The notes: generated by a model not told the origin, from the sequence alone. Shown: positions 17,649 to 25,986, counted from the first letter of the stretch. The stretch: DNA of 64,000 bases from an uncultured Hyphomonas sp. (GCF_963678875.1 NZ_OY787457.1:558001-622000); one strand, 5' to 3'. Translations and numbers: made by a program.

Positions 17649-18389
17649 TCAGAGCAACCTGTCTTCCGCGATCGTGATTGTATGGTCGCGGGTCTTGAAG
17701 AGAACGATATCGGCCCGCTGCTTCAGCGGGGCGATATTTTCTCTGAGGTTTGCCAGATTGATCCGCTCCCAGACAGACTGCGCAAACTCGAGCAGCTCGG
17801 GCTCCGACATATGCAGGAAATTCGCATAGAAAGATGACGGATCTTCCCGCGCCGCATTCCACAGGCGCAGGAAGCGCTCAAGGAACCAGGCGAGCAGGTC
17901 GTCCTCGCTGGCATCGAGATAGATCAGCAAATCGGGCTCATGTGCCCCGCGCGGGGGCGGTGACAGTGGCTGGAACCCGAGGCCTTCCAGGATCAGCACG
18001 TCCGGCCGGGCGATGGTGCGCGTCAGGGCCGGGTCCACATCATAGGTGACATGGCTGTATGTCGGAAACGCCGCTTCACCCGTGCGCAGGGTGCTAAGGG
18101 CTTCGCCGAGTGCCTGATGATCATAGGTTTCCGGGAAACCCTTGCGGAGTGTCAGCTCCCGCTCTGCCAGCACGCTGTTGGGATAAAGGAAGCCATCGGT
18201 CGAAATTGTTTCCACCGCCAGCGTATCGTCGAGGACATCGGCAAGCGCTGCGGCAAGGGTCGTCTTGCCGGAGGCGACCGAGCCAGTCAGCCCGGCGATC
18301 AGGCCAGCCTGCTTCGATTGCAATTCAGAGAGGCGGGCGGCAAGTGCGGGGATGCCGCCGCCTTCGGTGGTCTGCGTCGCTTTCGTCAT
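17649..18389 (-). CDS. coaA: Type I pantothenate kinase-like P-loop kinase, 246 aa
   Basis: Follows E. coli CoaA nearly block by block. P-loop GSVASGKT at residues 36-43; TDGFLYPNSVLAERELTLRK; GFPETYDHQAL; YSHVTYDV; PDVLILEGL; then ERFLRLWNAAREDPSSFY and the ending WERINLANLRENI. CoaA phosphorylates pantothenate with ATP, the first step of CoA synthesis, and is usually feedback-inhibited by CoA. At 246 residues it is about 70 shorter than E. coli CoaA, mainly because the N-terminal arm is missing. It could therefore be a variant kinase of the same family with another substrate. Confidence 0.8.
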   Translation of the reverse strand: MTKATQTTEGGGIPALAARLSELQSKQAGLIAGLTGSVASGKTTLAAALADVLDDTLAVETISTDGFLYPNSVLAERELTLRKGFPETYDHQALGEALSTLRTGEAAFPTYSHVTYDVDPALTRTIARPDVLILEGLGFQPLSPPPRGAHEPDLLIYLDASEDDLLAWFLERFLRLWNAAREDPSSFYANFLHMSEPELLEFAQSVWERINLANLRENIAPLKQRADIVLFKTRDHTITIAEDRLL

Positions 18390-18424
18390 TCCAGTCCGTT
18401 CTGATATTGCGAAACGCTCGCAAC

Positions 18425-19324
18425 CTACACGGTTCGTTTGGCCTTGTCCTCTGCATTTGCGCCTTCAATGGCTTCGCGCGCAGCGGTCCATTGCTCGTCG
18501 CTCCACGCGGCCAGCGCGCTGAAGTTTCCACCGGAGGCATTGTACATACCGCCATCAATCGCGATCGTCTGGCCGTTGATGTACTCGGCACCCGGCGCCA
18601 TCAGCAGGACGGCGAGGTTCACCAGTTCATGCATCTCGCCGACCCGGCCCATCGGGTTGGCCGTGCTGCGTTCCATGCTGCTCGTGCCGGAATCGGGTGA
18701 AAGGCGCGCCCAGGCGCCTTTGGTCGGGAAGGGGCCTGGCGCAATTGCGTTGAAGCGCAAGCCGTAGCGGCCCCACTCGACGGCAAGCGATTGCGTCATC
18801 GTGTTCACCGCCGCCTTCGACATGGCCGAGGGCACGACGAACGGTCCGCCATTCCAGACCCAAGTTGTCAGGATGGAGCAGACACTGCCCTTCAGCTTCT
18901 GGTCGATCCAGCGCTTGCCGATGTCATGCGTCATGTAGAAGGACCCGCGAAATACGATGTTCGAAATCGCATCGAAACCGCGAATGGAGAGGTCTTCCGT
19001 CCGGGAGATGAAGTTGCCTGCGGCATTGTTCATCAAGCCAGTCAGCGGCCCGTGTTTCGCCCAGATTTCGTCATTCATGTCGGTGATCGCTTCGGAGACC
19101 CGGATATCGCAGGCATGCGGCACGACCTTGCCGCCATGCTTGTCCATGAGTTCGTTGGCGGTTTCCTCGCACACGCCGCCGCGGCGCCCGCAGATGTGCA
19201 CTTCCGTGCCGAGTTTCAGGAAGCCTTCGGCCATTTCCTTGCCAAGGCCGGTGCCGCCGCCAGTGATGAGAATGCGCTCGTCCTTCATCAGGCCGTCGCG
19301 AAACATGAGTTTTGATGTGTCCAT
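18425..19324 (-). CDS. 2,4-dienoyl-CoA reductase-like SDR oxidoreductase, 299 aa
   Basis: Short-chain dehydrogenase with cofactor loop TGGGTGLGKEMAEGF and NNAAGNF. The usual YxxxK is absent; instead it has FVVPSAMSKAAVNTMTQSLA then EWGRYGLRFNAIAPGPF. This matches the mitochondrial-type 2,4-dienoyl-CoA reductases (DECR1 has PSASAKAGV and EWGKYGMRFN). The predicted role is NADPH-dependent reduction of 2,4-dienoyl-CoA during beta-oxidation of polyunsaturated fatty acids. GGGAGG precedes the ATG by six bases. The last ~40 residues are an acidic/helical tail beyond the SDR core. Confidence 0.82.
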   Translation of the reverse strand: MDTSKLMFRDGLMKDERILITGGGTGLGKEMAEGFLKLGTEVHICGRRGGVCEETANELMDKHGGKVVPHACDIRVSEAITDMNDEIWAKHGPLTGLMNNAAGNFISRTEDLSIRGFDAISNIVFRGSFYMTHDIGKRWIDQKLKGSVCSILTTWVWNGGPFVVPSAMSKAAVNTMTQSLAVEWGRYGLRFNAIAPGPFPTKGAWARLSPDSGTSSMERSTANPMGRVGEMHELVNLAVLLMAPGAEYINGQTIAIDGGMYNASGGNFSALAAWSDEQWTAAREAIEGANAEDKAKRTV

Positions 19325-19421
19325 GGTATCCTCCCGGGATCTTTTGTTTTGGAAGGATCATAGGACAGCTAGGTGGTGTGAACAGCCCCAATCGGGGCAC
19401 CAGCGGCGCCGGCCGGGGTTC

Positions 19422-19775
19422 CTATTTTCGGAATGGCAGGCTGATCAGGCGCCAGAGAATCCAGAGGGGCAGGACGATTGTCGCCCCTGCCAGCGCCGGT
19501 TTCCAGAAATTGCGGACGGCCCAGCCTGCTGCGGCCAGCGTCTGTTTCGCGATTGCCGCCAGCGCGCCGGGAATGTTTGCATCCTGAGCGGCTGGATTGA
19601 AGTTTGCCGCCATTACGAAAAAGCCGATAAGAATGCAGAGCCCCGTGAGCTTGATCCCGCCCCACAGGCTGATTCCGAACAGGCGGAGGAGCAGCGCACG
19701 TTTGGGGGGCTTGCCAGGTTTTTCCGGCGGTTCAGGTACCGGTGCCGGCTCGCTGGGGTCTGGTTGATCAGCCAT
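19422..19775 (-). CDS. Small membrane protein, 117 aa
   Basis: Not recognised. A Pro/Glu/Lys-rich N-terminus (residues 1-25) precedes two hydrophobic segments, LFGISLWGGIKLTGLCILIGFF and ATIVLPLWILWRLISLP, with an amphipathic Ala-rich stretch between. Its ATG at 19775 overlaps the stop codon of the upstream MscS gene (8-base overlap), which sets the start and implies coupling. It may be an accessory of that channel. Confidence 0.6.
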   Translation of the reverse strand: MADQPDPSEPAPVPEPPEKPGKPPKRALLLRLFGISLWGGIKLTGLCILIGFFVMAANFNPAAQDANIPGALAAIAKQTLAAAGWAVRNFWKPALAGATIVLPLWILWRLISLPFRK

Positions 19776-20898
19776 CTTCCGACGGGGCCATCGGCGGCGC
19801 TGTGGCGTCCGCCTTGCTGTCGCTACCAGCAGGGGCCTTGTACGGAACATAGACGACGTGCTGGAAGGGGATGGTAACGCCATTGGCATCGAAGGCTTCT
19901 TTTACCGCCTTGGTGATGTCTGCCCGCACATCGACGAATTCCGGCGTCGCGACGAAGGCCCGCAGGCGCACCTGAACGCTGGACGAGGCGAGCGCATGGA
20001 TGCCGACCCAGGTTTCGTCATTTGCCAGAATCCGCGGATGTGCGTCGGCCACTTCACGGACGAGCCGGAGAGCGAGGTCCATGTCGTCGTCATAGGAAAT
20101 GTCGAAATAGAGATCGAGACGCCTTCGTGTCTGGCGCGTGTGGTTGATCAGCGGTTCGGCCCACACCTTGTCATTGGTGATGGAGACGATCTTGTTGTCG
20201 ATCTGCTTCACCTGCGTGAGAAAGGGCGTGATGTCGATCACTTCGCCGTCCAGGCCTGCCGCACTGACATAGTCGCCAATCCGGAAGGGCCGGAAGATGG
20301 CCAGCATGATGCCGGCGGCGACCGCCTTCAGCGTATCCTGAAGGGCGAGACCGATGGCGAGGCCCGCTGCGCCGAGCAGGGCGGCCAGCGAGGCCGTCGG
20401 GAAGCCGAGCTGCGTCAGTGCAAAAACAATCGCGACCGCGAAAATCAGGTACTTGAAAAGCGACGCAGCGAACGCGAACAGCGTATCATCCGCGCCAGAG
20501 TTTCTGTGGGCCTTTCGTCCGAACCGGCGGAGCGACCGGGCAACACCATTCGCAATGATCACCGCAACAACAAGGATCGCGACCGCCCCGATCGCACCCG
20601 GGCCGCGCTGCTCTACCATGGCCTCCCAGTCATACCCGGCAAGGCCGAGCGGAATGGGGCTGAGCAGGATCAGCGCGAAGACGCGGGTGACCGAGGCGGC
20701 AAGGTCCCAGTTCGATCCCTCGAATTCCTTGTCCTTTGAAATGGCTTTCTTGCCGATCAAAAGGACAAGGCGCCGGAACAGGCCCGCCACAAGCCAGACC
20801 GCGACGGCGGACAGCAGGACGATCCCCCATTTTTCGACATAGGGTTCGATTGTGGCGGCCCAGGCTGGCCATCCTGTGGTGTCGATCTGAAGCTTCAT
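19768..20898 (-). CDS. Small-conductance mechanosensitive channel, MscS family, 376 aa
   Basis: MscS-type channel that opens under membrane tension to release solutes in hypo-osmotic shock. Several N-terminal hydrophobic segments are followed by the pore helix region ASLAALLGAAGLAIGLALQDTL (Ala/Gly-packed TM3). The beta domain follows: FRIGDYVSAAGLDGEVIDI and IVSITNDKVW. The C-terminal alpha/beta domain ends FQHVVYVPYKAP. It is upstream of, and coupled to, a 117-aa membrane protein, and follows a second MscS gene 41 bases away on the same strand. Confidence 0.9.
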   Translation of the reverse strand: MKLQIDTTGWPAWAATIEPYVEKWGIVLLSAVAVWLVAGLFRRLVLLIGKKAISKDKEFEGSNWDLAASVTRVFALILLSPIPLGLAGYDWEAMVEQRGPGAIGAVAILVVAVIIANGVARSLRRFGRKAHRNSGADDTLFAFAASLFKYLIFAVAIVFALTQLGFPTASLAALLGAAGLAIGLALQDTLKAVAAGIMLAIFRPFRIGDYVSAAGLDGEVIDITPFLTQVKQIDNKIVSITNDKVWAEPLINHTRQTRRRLDLYFDISYDDDMDLALRLVREVADAHPRILANDETWVGIHALASSSVQVRLRAFVATPEFVDVRADITKAVKEAFDANGVTIPFQHVVYVPYKAPAGSDSKADATAPPMAPSEDG

Positions 20899-20939
20899 GA
20901 GAATCTTCTGTCACGCGCCGGGACGCGCTTCAACCGGCT

Positions 20940-21776
20940 TCAGCTGGCGTCTCGCGTGATGTTGACCTGATGCGGATACGGGATGGAAATGCCGGCTGCG
21001 TCCAGGGCTTCCTTGACGGTTCTGGTCAGCGTCCAGCGGACTTCCCAATAGTCAGCGGTTTTGACCCATGGCCGGGCGATAATGTCGACGGAGCTGGCTC
21101 CCAGCGTGTTGACGCGAACCACGGGCGCCGGGTCTGCCAGAACGCGGTCATCGGCTTTCACCGCCCGCTCGATCACCTCCATCGCATTCTCAAGTCCATC
21201 GCCATAGTCGACGCTGAAAACGAGATCGATCCGGCGGGTCGGGTAGCCGGCATAATTGCGGATAACACCCGAGATGGCCTGGCTGTTCGGTACAATGATC
21301 TGGACATTGTCGGGGGAGGCGAGAATGGTCTGGAACAGGTTGATGTCCTTCACCGTCCCGCCCTGTCCGGCGAGTTCGACATACTGACCGACGCTATAGG
21401 GGCGGAACAGCATGACCATGATGCCCGACGCGATATTGCCGAGCGCGCCTTGCAGGGACAGACCGATGGCCAAAGTCATGGCGCCGAGGATAGCAACGAA
21501 GCTGGTCGCCTGAACGCCGAACAGCTGCAACGCCGCGATGATCGTCGCCGCGGTCAGGAACCAGCGCGTGATGGAAGCGAAGAAGCTGCCGAGCGTGTCA
21601 TCGATGTTCGGCCGCTTCGTCGCTTGCGTCCGCACCATGCTGGCCACCCAGCCGGAAATACGAAGACCGATAATCAGGACAATGAAGGCCCCGACAGCTT
21701 TCAGCGCATAGCCGGCCAGTACCGGCCAGTGTTCCACCAACTGGGCTTCCCAGTCGATCGAGTTCAGAAAATCCAT
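20940..21776 (-). CDS. mscS: Small-conductance mechanosensitive channel, MscS family, 278 aa
   Basis: Compact MscS channel close to E. coli MscS in length (286 aa). The TM3 pore helix is FVAILGAMTLAIGLSLQGALGN, followed by IMVMLFRPYSVGQYVELAGQGGTV and NVQIIVPNSQAI. It ends IPYPHQVNITRDA. The start at 21776 is chosen because GGAG lies 8 bases before it; the open frame extends further upstream but without an RBS. With the neighbour at 19768 it forms a tandem of two different MscS paralogues. Confidence 0.92.
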   Translation of the reverse strand: MDFLNSIDWEAQLVEHWPVLAGYALKAVGAFIVLIIGLRISGWVASMVRTQATKRPNIDDTLGSFFASITRWFLTAATIIAALQLFGVQATSFVAILGAMTLAIGLSLQGALGNIASGIMVMLFRPYSVGQYVELAGQGGTVKDINLFQTILASPDNVQIIVPNSQAISGVIRNYAGYPTRRIDLVFSVDYGDGLENAMEVIERAVKADDRVLADPAPVVRVNTLGASSVDIIARPWVKTADYWEVRWTLTRTVKEALDAAGISIPYPHQVNITRDAS

Positions 21777-21795
21777 TTTGTACTCCGTAGTAAAT

Positions 21796-22563
21796 TCAGG
21801 CCGGGATGCTTGTTCCATCGGCGCCGCGTAACAGGCGCAGGCCCAGGATCAGAATTCCGGAAACGCCGGTCATGATGGCAAGCCATCCCATGCCCGTCAC
21901 CGTCCAGTTATTCGCGATGACTCCCAACAGGCCCCAGGCGAGGGCCACAAAAAACCAAAGGCTTCGGCTGATATAACGCGCAAAAGCCAACGAACCCAAC
22001 GCGGCAGTTGCCAAAAAGATCCATAGCATCTGCCATGGAAGGTCGGTCGGGCCGTAGCTGGTGAGATTTCGAATCAGCAGTGGCAGGGAAATGCTGATCG
22101 CAACGAGGATCCAGCCGGAGAGCAATCCGGTTGCGATGTCTGCGATGAATTTTCCGACACTTCCGCCCATGCCGCGCATGCGGTCAAACCGCGCTGCAGA
22201 GGTCCATGACAACACCGCAATGGGAAACAGAAGCAGGAAATCCAGGGGCTGGAACGCGATCAGTTGCGCGCTCACCATCCACACAATGTTTGCCACACCG
22301 GCAAAAGCCAGCGGTGCGCCGACGCGCAACATCCATGGCTCGCGATGGCGCCAACTGATGTAGGCAAAGGCAATATATGCCCCAAATATGAGGCTCCAGA
22401 TCGAAAAGAAGGCGGGCAAAGGCTGTTCCGGCGCTTGCAGGCCGCGTGTCGCGTCACCGATCGGCGTGCCAATTCCGAGCAATGGCGCGATCGCGCCGCA
22501 GAAAGGTTGAAGGATTCCGAGAACGGCCAGCAGGAGAGGAAGACGCGATTTCATCAGCCCCAT
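21796..22563 (-). CDS. Polytopic membrane protein, TspO/MBR-like, 255 aa
   Basis: Seven or so hydrophobic segments. The phrase LPAFFSIWSLIFGAYIAFAYISWR resembles the xFSIWglIY region of the longer TspO/tryptophan-rich sensory proteins, and tryptophans recur throughout. TspO proteins bind tetrapyrroles or cholesterol-like ligands; the call is tentative. Either ATG at 22563 or 22554 could start it, with no strong RBS for either. It ends 20 bases before the start of the MscS gene on the same strand, so the two may be co-transcribed. Confidence 0.6.
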   Translation of the reverse strand: MGLMKSRLPLLLAVLGILQPFCGAIAPLLGIGTPIGDATRGLQAPEQPLPAFFSIWSLIFGAYIAFAYISWRHREPWMLRVGAPLAFAGVANIVWMVSAQLIAFQPLDFLLLFPIAVLSWTSAARFDRMRGMGGSVGKFIADIATGLLSGWILVAISISLPLLIRNLTSYGPTDLPWQMLWIFLATAALGSLAFARYISRSLWFFVALAWGLLGVIANNWTVTGMGWLAIMTGVSGILILGLRLLRGADGTSIPA

Positions 22564-22644
22564 ATGGCAGTGTTCGTGTGTGTAGAAAATTGCGCCGAAC
22601 TGAAAAAAAGTAATGCAGGCGGGCATTTTTACGCTATTCGCCTG

Positions 22645-22662
22645 CCGACTCATTTGAGTCGG
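22645..22662. promoter_or_regulatory. Perfect inverted repeat in the HU-gene leader
   Basis: CCGACTCA-TT-TGAGTCGG, an 8-bp perfect dyad with a 2-base centre, ends 17 bases before the HU start codon and just before its AGAGG ribosome-binding site. It could be an operator or a leader hairpin affecting translation or mRNA stability. The loop is too short for a standard hairpin unless the inner pairs open. Confidence 0.45.
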
Positions 22663-22679
22663 AATAGAGGAATTTGCTC

Positions 22680-23120
22680 ATGGCAAAGAAACCTGTGGCC
22701 ACGAAGGCCGCTGCGAAACCCGCCGCTAAAACGGCAACGACTGCCCGTCGGGCCGCTGCTGCGAAGCCTGCTGCAAAGCCGGCTGCACGCACTGCTGCGA
22801 AAACGGCTGCTGCTCCTAAGGCGGCTGCGGCTCCGAAGAAGGTCGTCACCGTCACCCTGCGCCAGCTGGCCGCTGAACTGGCCGAAGCGCATGGCATGAC
22901 GAAAAAGCAGACTGAAGCCGTTCTGGGCGATCTGGTCACCATGACCACGAAGCGCCTCAAGAAAGGCGAAAAAGTCCGTTTCACGGGCCTTGGCACGATG
23001 GAAGTGCGCAAGCGTCCGGCCCGCATGGGCCGCAACCCGGCAACCGGCGAAGCCATCAAGATCAAGGCTTCCAAGAAAGTTGCTTTCCGCGTTGCGAAGG
23101 AACTGAAGGAATCCGTCTGA
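22680..23120 (+). CDS. HU-family DNA-binding protein with histone-H1-like Ala/Lys tail, 146 aa
   Basis: Residues 1-54 are almost only Ala, Lys, Pro, Thr and Arg in irregular AAKPAAK repeats, like the C-terminal tail of eukaryotic H1 or bacterial AlgP/HctB. Residues ~55-146 form an HU fold: VTLRQLAAELAEAHGMTKKQ, then KGEKVRFTGLGTMEVRKRPA and MGRNPATGEAIKIKASKKVA, including the conserved RNPxTGE arm. The protein should bend and compact DNA, with the tail giving extra non-specific affinity. It is monocistronic: a dyad-containing leader precedes it and a strong terminator follows at 23147. Confidence 0.93.
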   Translation: MAKKPVATKAAAKPAAKTATTARRAAAAKPAAKPAARTAAKTAAAPKAAAAPKKVVTVTLRQLAAELAEAHGMTKKQTEAVLGDLVTMTTKRLKKGEKVRFTGLGTMEVRKRPARMGRNPATGEAIKIKASKKVAFRVAKELKESV

Positions 23121-23146
23121 TAACAGACGAAATTCCAGACTTTGTG

Positions 23147-23181
23147 AAGGCCGGGCGTGTTGTGCGCCCGGCCTTTTCTTT
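23147..23181 (+). terminator. Rho-independent terminator of the HU-like gene
   Basis: An 11-bp perfect stem AAGGCCGGGCG / CGCCCGGCCTT with a 7-base loop (TGTTGTG) is followed by TTTCTTTT. It lies 26 bases after the HU-like gene and 9 bases before the end of the convergent ligase gene. Confidence 0.92.
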
Positions 23182-23189
23182 TGCGCATC

Positions 23190-24791
23190 TTAGTCTGGCA
23201 GCATGGCTTCCAGTGTTTCCAGCCGGTCGGCTTCGTCTGCAGGCTTGTCCCAGCGGATGCGGTTGATGCGAGGGAACCGCATGGCGAGACCTGATTTGTG
23301 GCGGGCAGACCGCTGCAAGCCTTCGAAAGCCACCTCCAGCACAATCTCCGGTGCGACGGAGCGCACAGGCCCGAAGCGCTCGATTGTGTTTTCACGGACA
23401 AATCTGTCGAGCTCTTTCAGCTCTTCGTCGGTAAAGCCGAAATAGGCCTTGCCGACGGGGGTCAGGCTTTCGCCTTTCCAGACGCCGAAGGTGAAATCGG
23501 AGTAGAAACCGGAGCGTTTGCCATGCCCGCGCTGGGCGTAGAGCAGGACGGCATCGACCAGGAACGGATCGCGCTTCCATTTGTACCAAAGTCCCGCCGG
23601 GCGCCCGGCGACATAGGTGCTGTCCCAACGCTTCAGCATCAGGCCCTCGATCTCCGGGGCAGGCGGGTTCATGCGCAAGGCGTCGAGATCGGACAGGCTG
23701 GTCACACCCACCAGAGGCGAAAGGTCCAGCTGCGCCGTGCCGTGCTGCGCGATGAAGCTCTCAAGGGCGGTGCGCCGCTCCCGGAAGGGGCAGGCGCGGA
23801 GATCATGCGCGCCGTCGTGCAGGAGGTCGTAGGCGCGGATGAAGGCAGGATGGGTTTCCATCTGCCGCTTGGTGACGGTCTTGCGGTTTAGGCGCTGCTG
23901 CAGCGCATTGAACGGCGCGACACGTTCACCGTCATCGGCACGGATGAGCAGTTCGCCATCCAACGTTCCCTGGAAGGTCATACCGGCCAGGACGTCCGGG
24001 AAGGTGTGGGAGATGTCATCGCCTGTGCGAGTGTAGATGCGTCTGACGTCACCTTCGACAGAAGCTTGTATGCGGATCCCGTCATACTTCCATTCAGCGG
24101 CAAAGCTTTCGGGGGTGATGAGAGCCGGGTCGATCGCATCCGGGTTGTCCCGGTCCGCTTTCGGGACGAGCGGGTGCGCCAGCATGACGGGCCGGAAGGG
24201 CGCGGCAATGTCTGGTGACGGACGGCCGGTCTTGCCCTCCAGCCAGGCAAACAGGGGCGCGTACGGCACAGCCAGACCATGCCAGATTTCCTCGATTTCG
24301 GTGATGTCCACGTCGCCGAATTCTGCCAGGGCCATCTTCGCCATCCGCGCCGACACGCCGATGCGCAGGCCGCCCATGATCAGTTTCAGCAGGGCCCACC
24401 GGCCTGTTGCGTCCAGCCCATCGAGCCACCCTGCGACCAGCCGGGGCGCTTCAGCCCGCGTGGCGCTTTCCAGAGTTTCGACGATCTCAGAGAGCGGCGG
24501 CGTGCGGTTCGCCCCATGCTCGCCCTGCCAGACGAGGCTGACCGTGTCGGCGAGGTCTCCGACATAGTCATAGGACATGTTGAACAACACGTGGTCCATC
24601 CGCTCTTCGGCCAATGTGCGCACCGCGGCAGGCTTGATGCTTTTCAGGTCCAGTTCCCCGGTCAGCGCGGCGAGGGCATAGCCGCGGTCAGGATCCGGCG
24701 CGTTCGCGAAATAGCCGGTCAGCAGGCGCAGCTTGCCGTTTCGTGACGGCGTCAGCAGCAGGCGTTCCAGCAGATCGGCAAACTCTTGCAT
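23190..24791 (-). CDS. ATP-dependent DNA ligase, ligase-associated damage response type, 533 aa
   Basis: ATP-dependent DNA ligase of the bacterial group named cisplatin damage response ligase (TIGR04120 type). The N-terminal helical DNA-binding domain starts MQEFADLLERLLLTPSRNGK and contains DRGYALAALTGEL. The nucleotidyltransferase motif I is AEWKYDGIRIQ with the adenylated lysine (KYDG). Motifs IIIa-V follow (GTLDGELL, GLMLKRWDSTY, WYKWKRDP). The C-terminal OB fold ends MRFPRINRIRWDKP. The start at 24791 follows the family N-terminus and a GAAGG RBS; an ATG at 24812 is possible. Its functional partners are the exonuclease at 27281, the helicase at 30845 and PdeM at 33488. Confidence 0.95.
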   Translation of the reverse strand: MQEFADLLERLLLTPSRNGKLRLLTGYFANAPDPDRGYALAALTGELDLKSIKPAAVRTLAEERMDHVLFNMSYDYVGDLADTVSLVWQGEHGANRTPPLSEIVETLESATRAEAPRLVAGWLDGLDATGRWALLKLIMGGLRIGVSARMAKMALAEFGDVDITEIEEIWHGLAVPYAPLFAWLEGKTGRPSPDIAAPFRPVMLAHPLVPKADRDNPDAIDPALITPESFAAEWKYDGIRIQASVEGDVRRIYTRTGDDISHTFPDVLAGMTFQGTLDGELLIRADDGERVAPFNALQQRLNRKTVTKRQMETHPAFIRAYDLLHDGAHDLRACPFRERRTALESFIAQHGTAQLDLSPLVGVTSLSDLDALRMNPPAPEIEGLMLKRWDSTYVAGRPAGLWYKWKRDPFLVDAVLLYAQRGHGKRSGFYSDFTFGVWKGESLTPVGKAYFGFTDEELKELDRFVRENTIERFGPVRSVAPEIVLEVAFEGLQRSARHKSGLAMRFPRINRIRWDKPADEADRLETLEAMLPD

Positions 24792-24932
24792 GCCTTCTAC
24801 ATAGCGCTGCATCGCCAGAATGTCAGAAGTCTTCTGCCAGAACCGGGCTTCTCGAAATCCGTCAAAATACCTGACAAATGTGCTGCTTTGTGGTCAGGCT
24901 TTCAGGCTAGGGCAAATATGGGAGGCCGCAGA

Positions 24933-25346
24933 ATGAATTCAGAAGAAATCCGGGAATTGGCGACGCGCTTTTTTGATTGCGTGGAGGCGGGAGACATCGA
25001 CGGGCTCGTCGCCTGCTACGCGCCGGATGCCGAGATCTGGCACAATACGGACGGGCTGGTGCAGGGCCCGGAGGATAACCGGGGCGTGCTGGCGGGCTTG
25101 GTGAAGCGCATCGTCGACCGGGTGTATGCTGACCGGCGCCTCGAAGTGTTTCCCGGCGGGTTTGTGCAGCAGCATGTGCTGAGAGGAAAGCGCGTGCACG
25201 ATGGCGGGGACGTCGCGCTGGCAGCCTGCCTGGTTTGCCAGGTGAAAGACGGCCGGATCACGCGCCTGGATGAGTATTTCGATTCCGCGCACGTGGAGCA
25301 ATTCCGCAAATTCGTGAGCGAGCCACTGCCGGATACGGCGAGCTGA
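24933..25346 (+). CDS. SnoaL-like nuclear-transport-factor-2 fold protein, 137 aa
   Basis: Cone-shaped NTF2-like domain: LATRFFDCVEAGDIDGLVAC, then YAPDAEIWHNTDG, and the ending KDGRITRLDEYFDSAHVEQF. Proteins of this type are small isomerases, hydrolases or ligand binders; the substrate is unknown. GGAGG at 24921-24925 selects the ATG at 24933. It diverges from the ligase gene with ~140 bases between and sits inside the split ligase-exonuclease locus, with no evident link to DNA repair. Confidence 0.82.
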   Translation: MNSEEIRELATRFFDCVEAGDIDGLVACYAPDAEIWHNTDGLVQGPEDNRGVLAGLVKRIVDRVYADRRLEVFPGGFVQQHVLRGKRVHDGGDVALAACLVCQVKDGRITRLDEYFDSAHVEQFRKFVSEPLPDTAS

Positions 25347-25372
25347 GGTCAGGGGAGGCGGACAGGAACCGT

Positions 25373-25403
25373 CCGGCTTCCGGAGGCTGAAACCGGAAGC
25401 CGG
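25373..25403. terminator. Strong hairpin between convergent genes
   Basis: An 11-bp perfect inverted repeat CCGGCTTCCGG / CCGGAAGCCGG with a 9-base loop lies between the ends of the SnoaL-like gene (+) and the lipoprotein gene (-). Neither strand has a T-run after it, so it may be an mRNA-end-stabilising hairpin or part of a factor-dependent terminator serving both sides. Confidence 0.5.
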
Positions 25404-25416
25404 GAAATCCGGTTAC

Positions 25417-25986
25417 TTACTCTTCGTCGCCCATGTCGTCCTCCAGGGTCACAGCCCCTTCGAATAAGTGGGTGAGGTCTGGCATTTCCGCCAGAGCCTC
25501 CGTCACAAATTCTGCGCGGCGGGCGTCGAGCGAGCCGGAACAGCCTGTGTCATAGTCGATCCGCTGGCCTGTCTCGCCCCGGCCGAGGTGGATGTAATAG
25601 ACCCGGCCGCGCCGCAGGTATTGCGGGCAAAGGGCCGGATTGTCCTTTGTGATGTCCAGCACGCTGTCAGTGTCGTCGAAGCCCTGGTCTTCGAACGCGG
25701 CCTTGACCGAGGCGTAGAGGTTGCCGGGCGCGATGCCGGAATAGGCGCCGTCTTCGGCTGTCCGCTGCCAGTAATTGTCGGGGTCGAGCAGTACGTTCAC
25801 GACCGGGCAGCCGCCCGCTTCACAATCCATGACGGAGATGCTGATCGAATGCGGGCCGCCGGTCGGCAGCTCATAGGCGGTATCCGGCTGCGCAGGCAGG
25901 GGGGCTTGGCGGCCTGCTTCATCCGTTCCGCGGCTCGTGCAGGCCGCAAGCGCGCCGACCGCAGCGAACAGGATGGCGCGGCGCAT
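25417..25986 (-). CDS. Hypothetical lipoprotein, 189 aa
   Basis: Unrecognised lipoprotein with lipobox LAAC (Cys16). The mature region has five cysteines, including MDCEAGGC and a later CPQYLRRGRVYYIHLGRG, so disulfides are likely. The C-terminus is acidic (LEDDMGDEE). The ATG at 25986 overlaps the TAA of the upstream trypsin-like gene in TAATG. The two lipoproteins are therefore coupled and may act together in the periplasm, for instance as a protease and its partner. That role is inference. Confidence 0.7.
   Translation of the reverse strand: MRRAILFAAVGALAACTSRGTDEAGRQAPLPAQPDTAYELPTGGPHSISISVMDCEAGGCPVVNVLLDPDNYWQRTAEDGAYSGIAPGNLYASVKAAFEDQGFDDTDSVLDITKDNPALCPQYLRRGRVYYIHLGRGETGQRIDYDTGCSGSLDARRAEFVTEALAEMPDLTHLFEGAVTLEDDMGDEE

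Noticed and set aside
19385..19398. GCCCC-AATC-GGGGC hairpin as a terminator of the minus-strand membrane protein gene
   Set aside because: Only 5 bp, with no proper T-run on the minus strand (TGTT), so not listed as a terminator.
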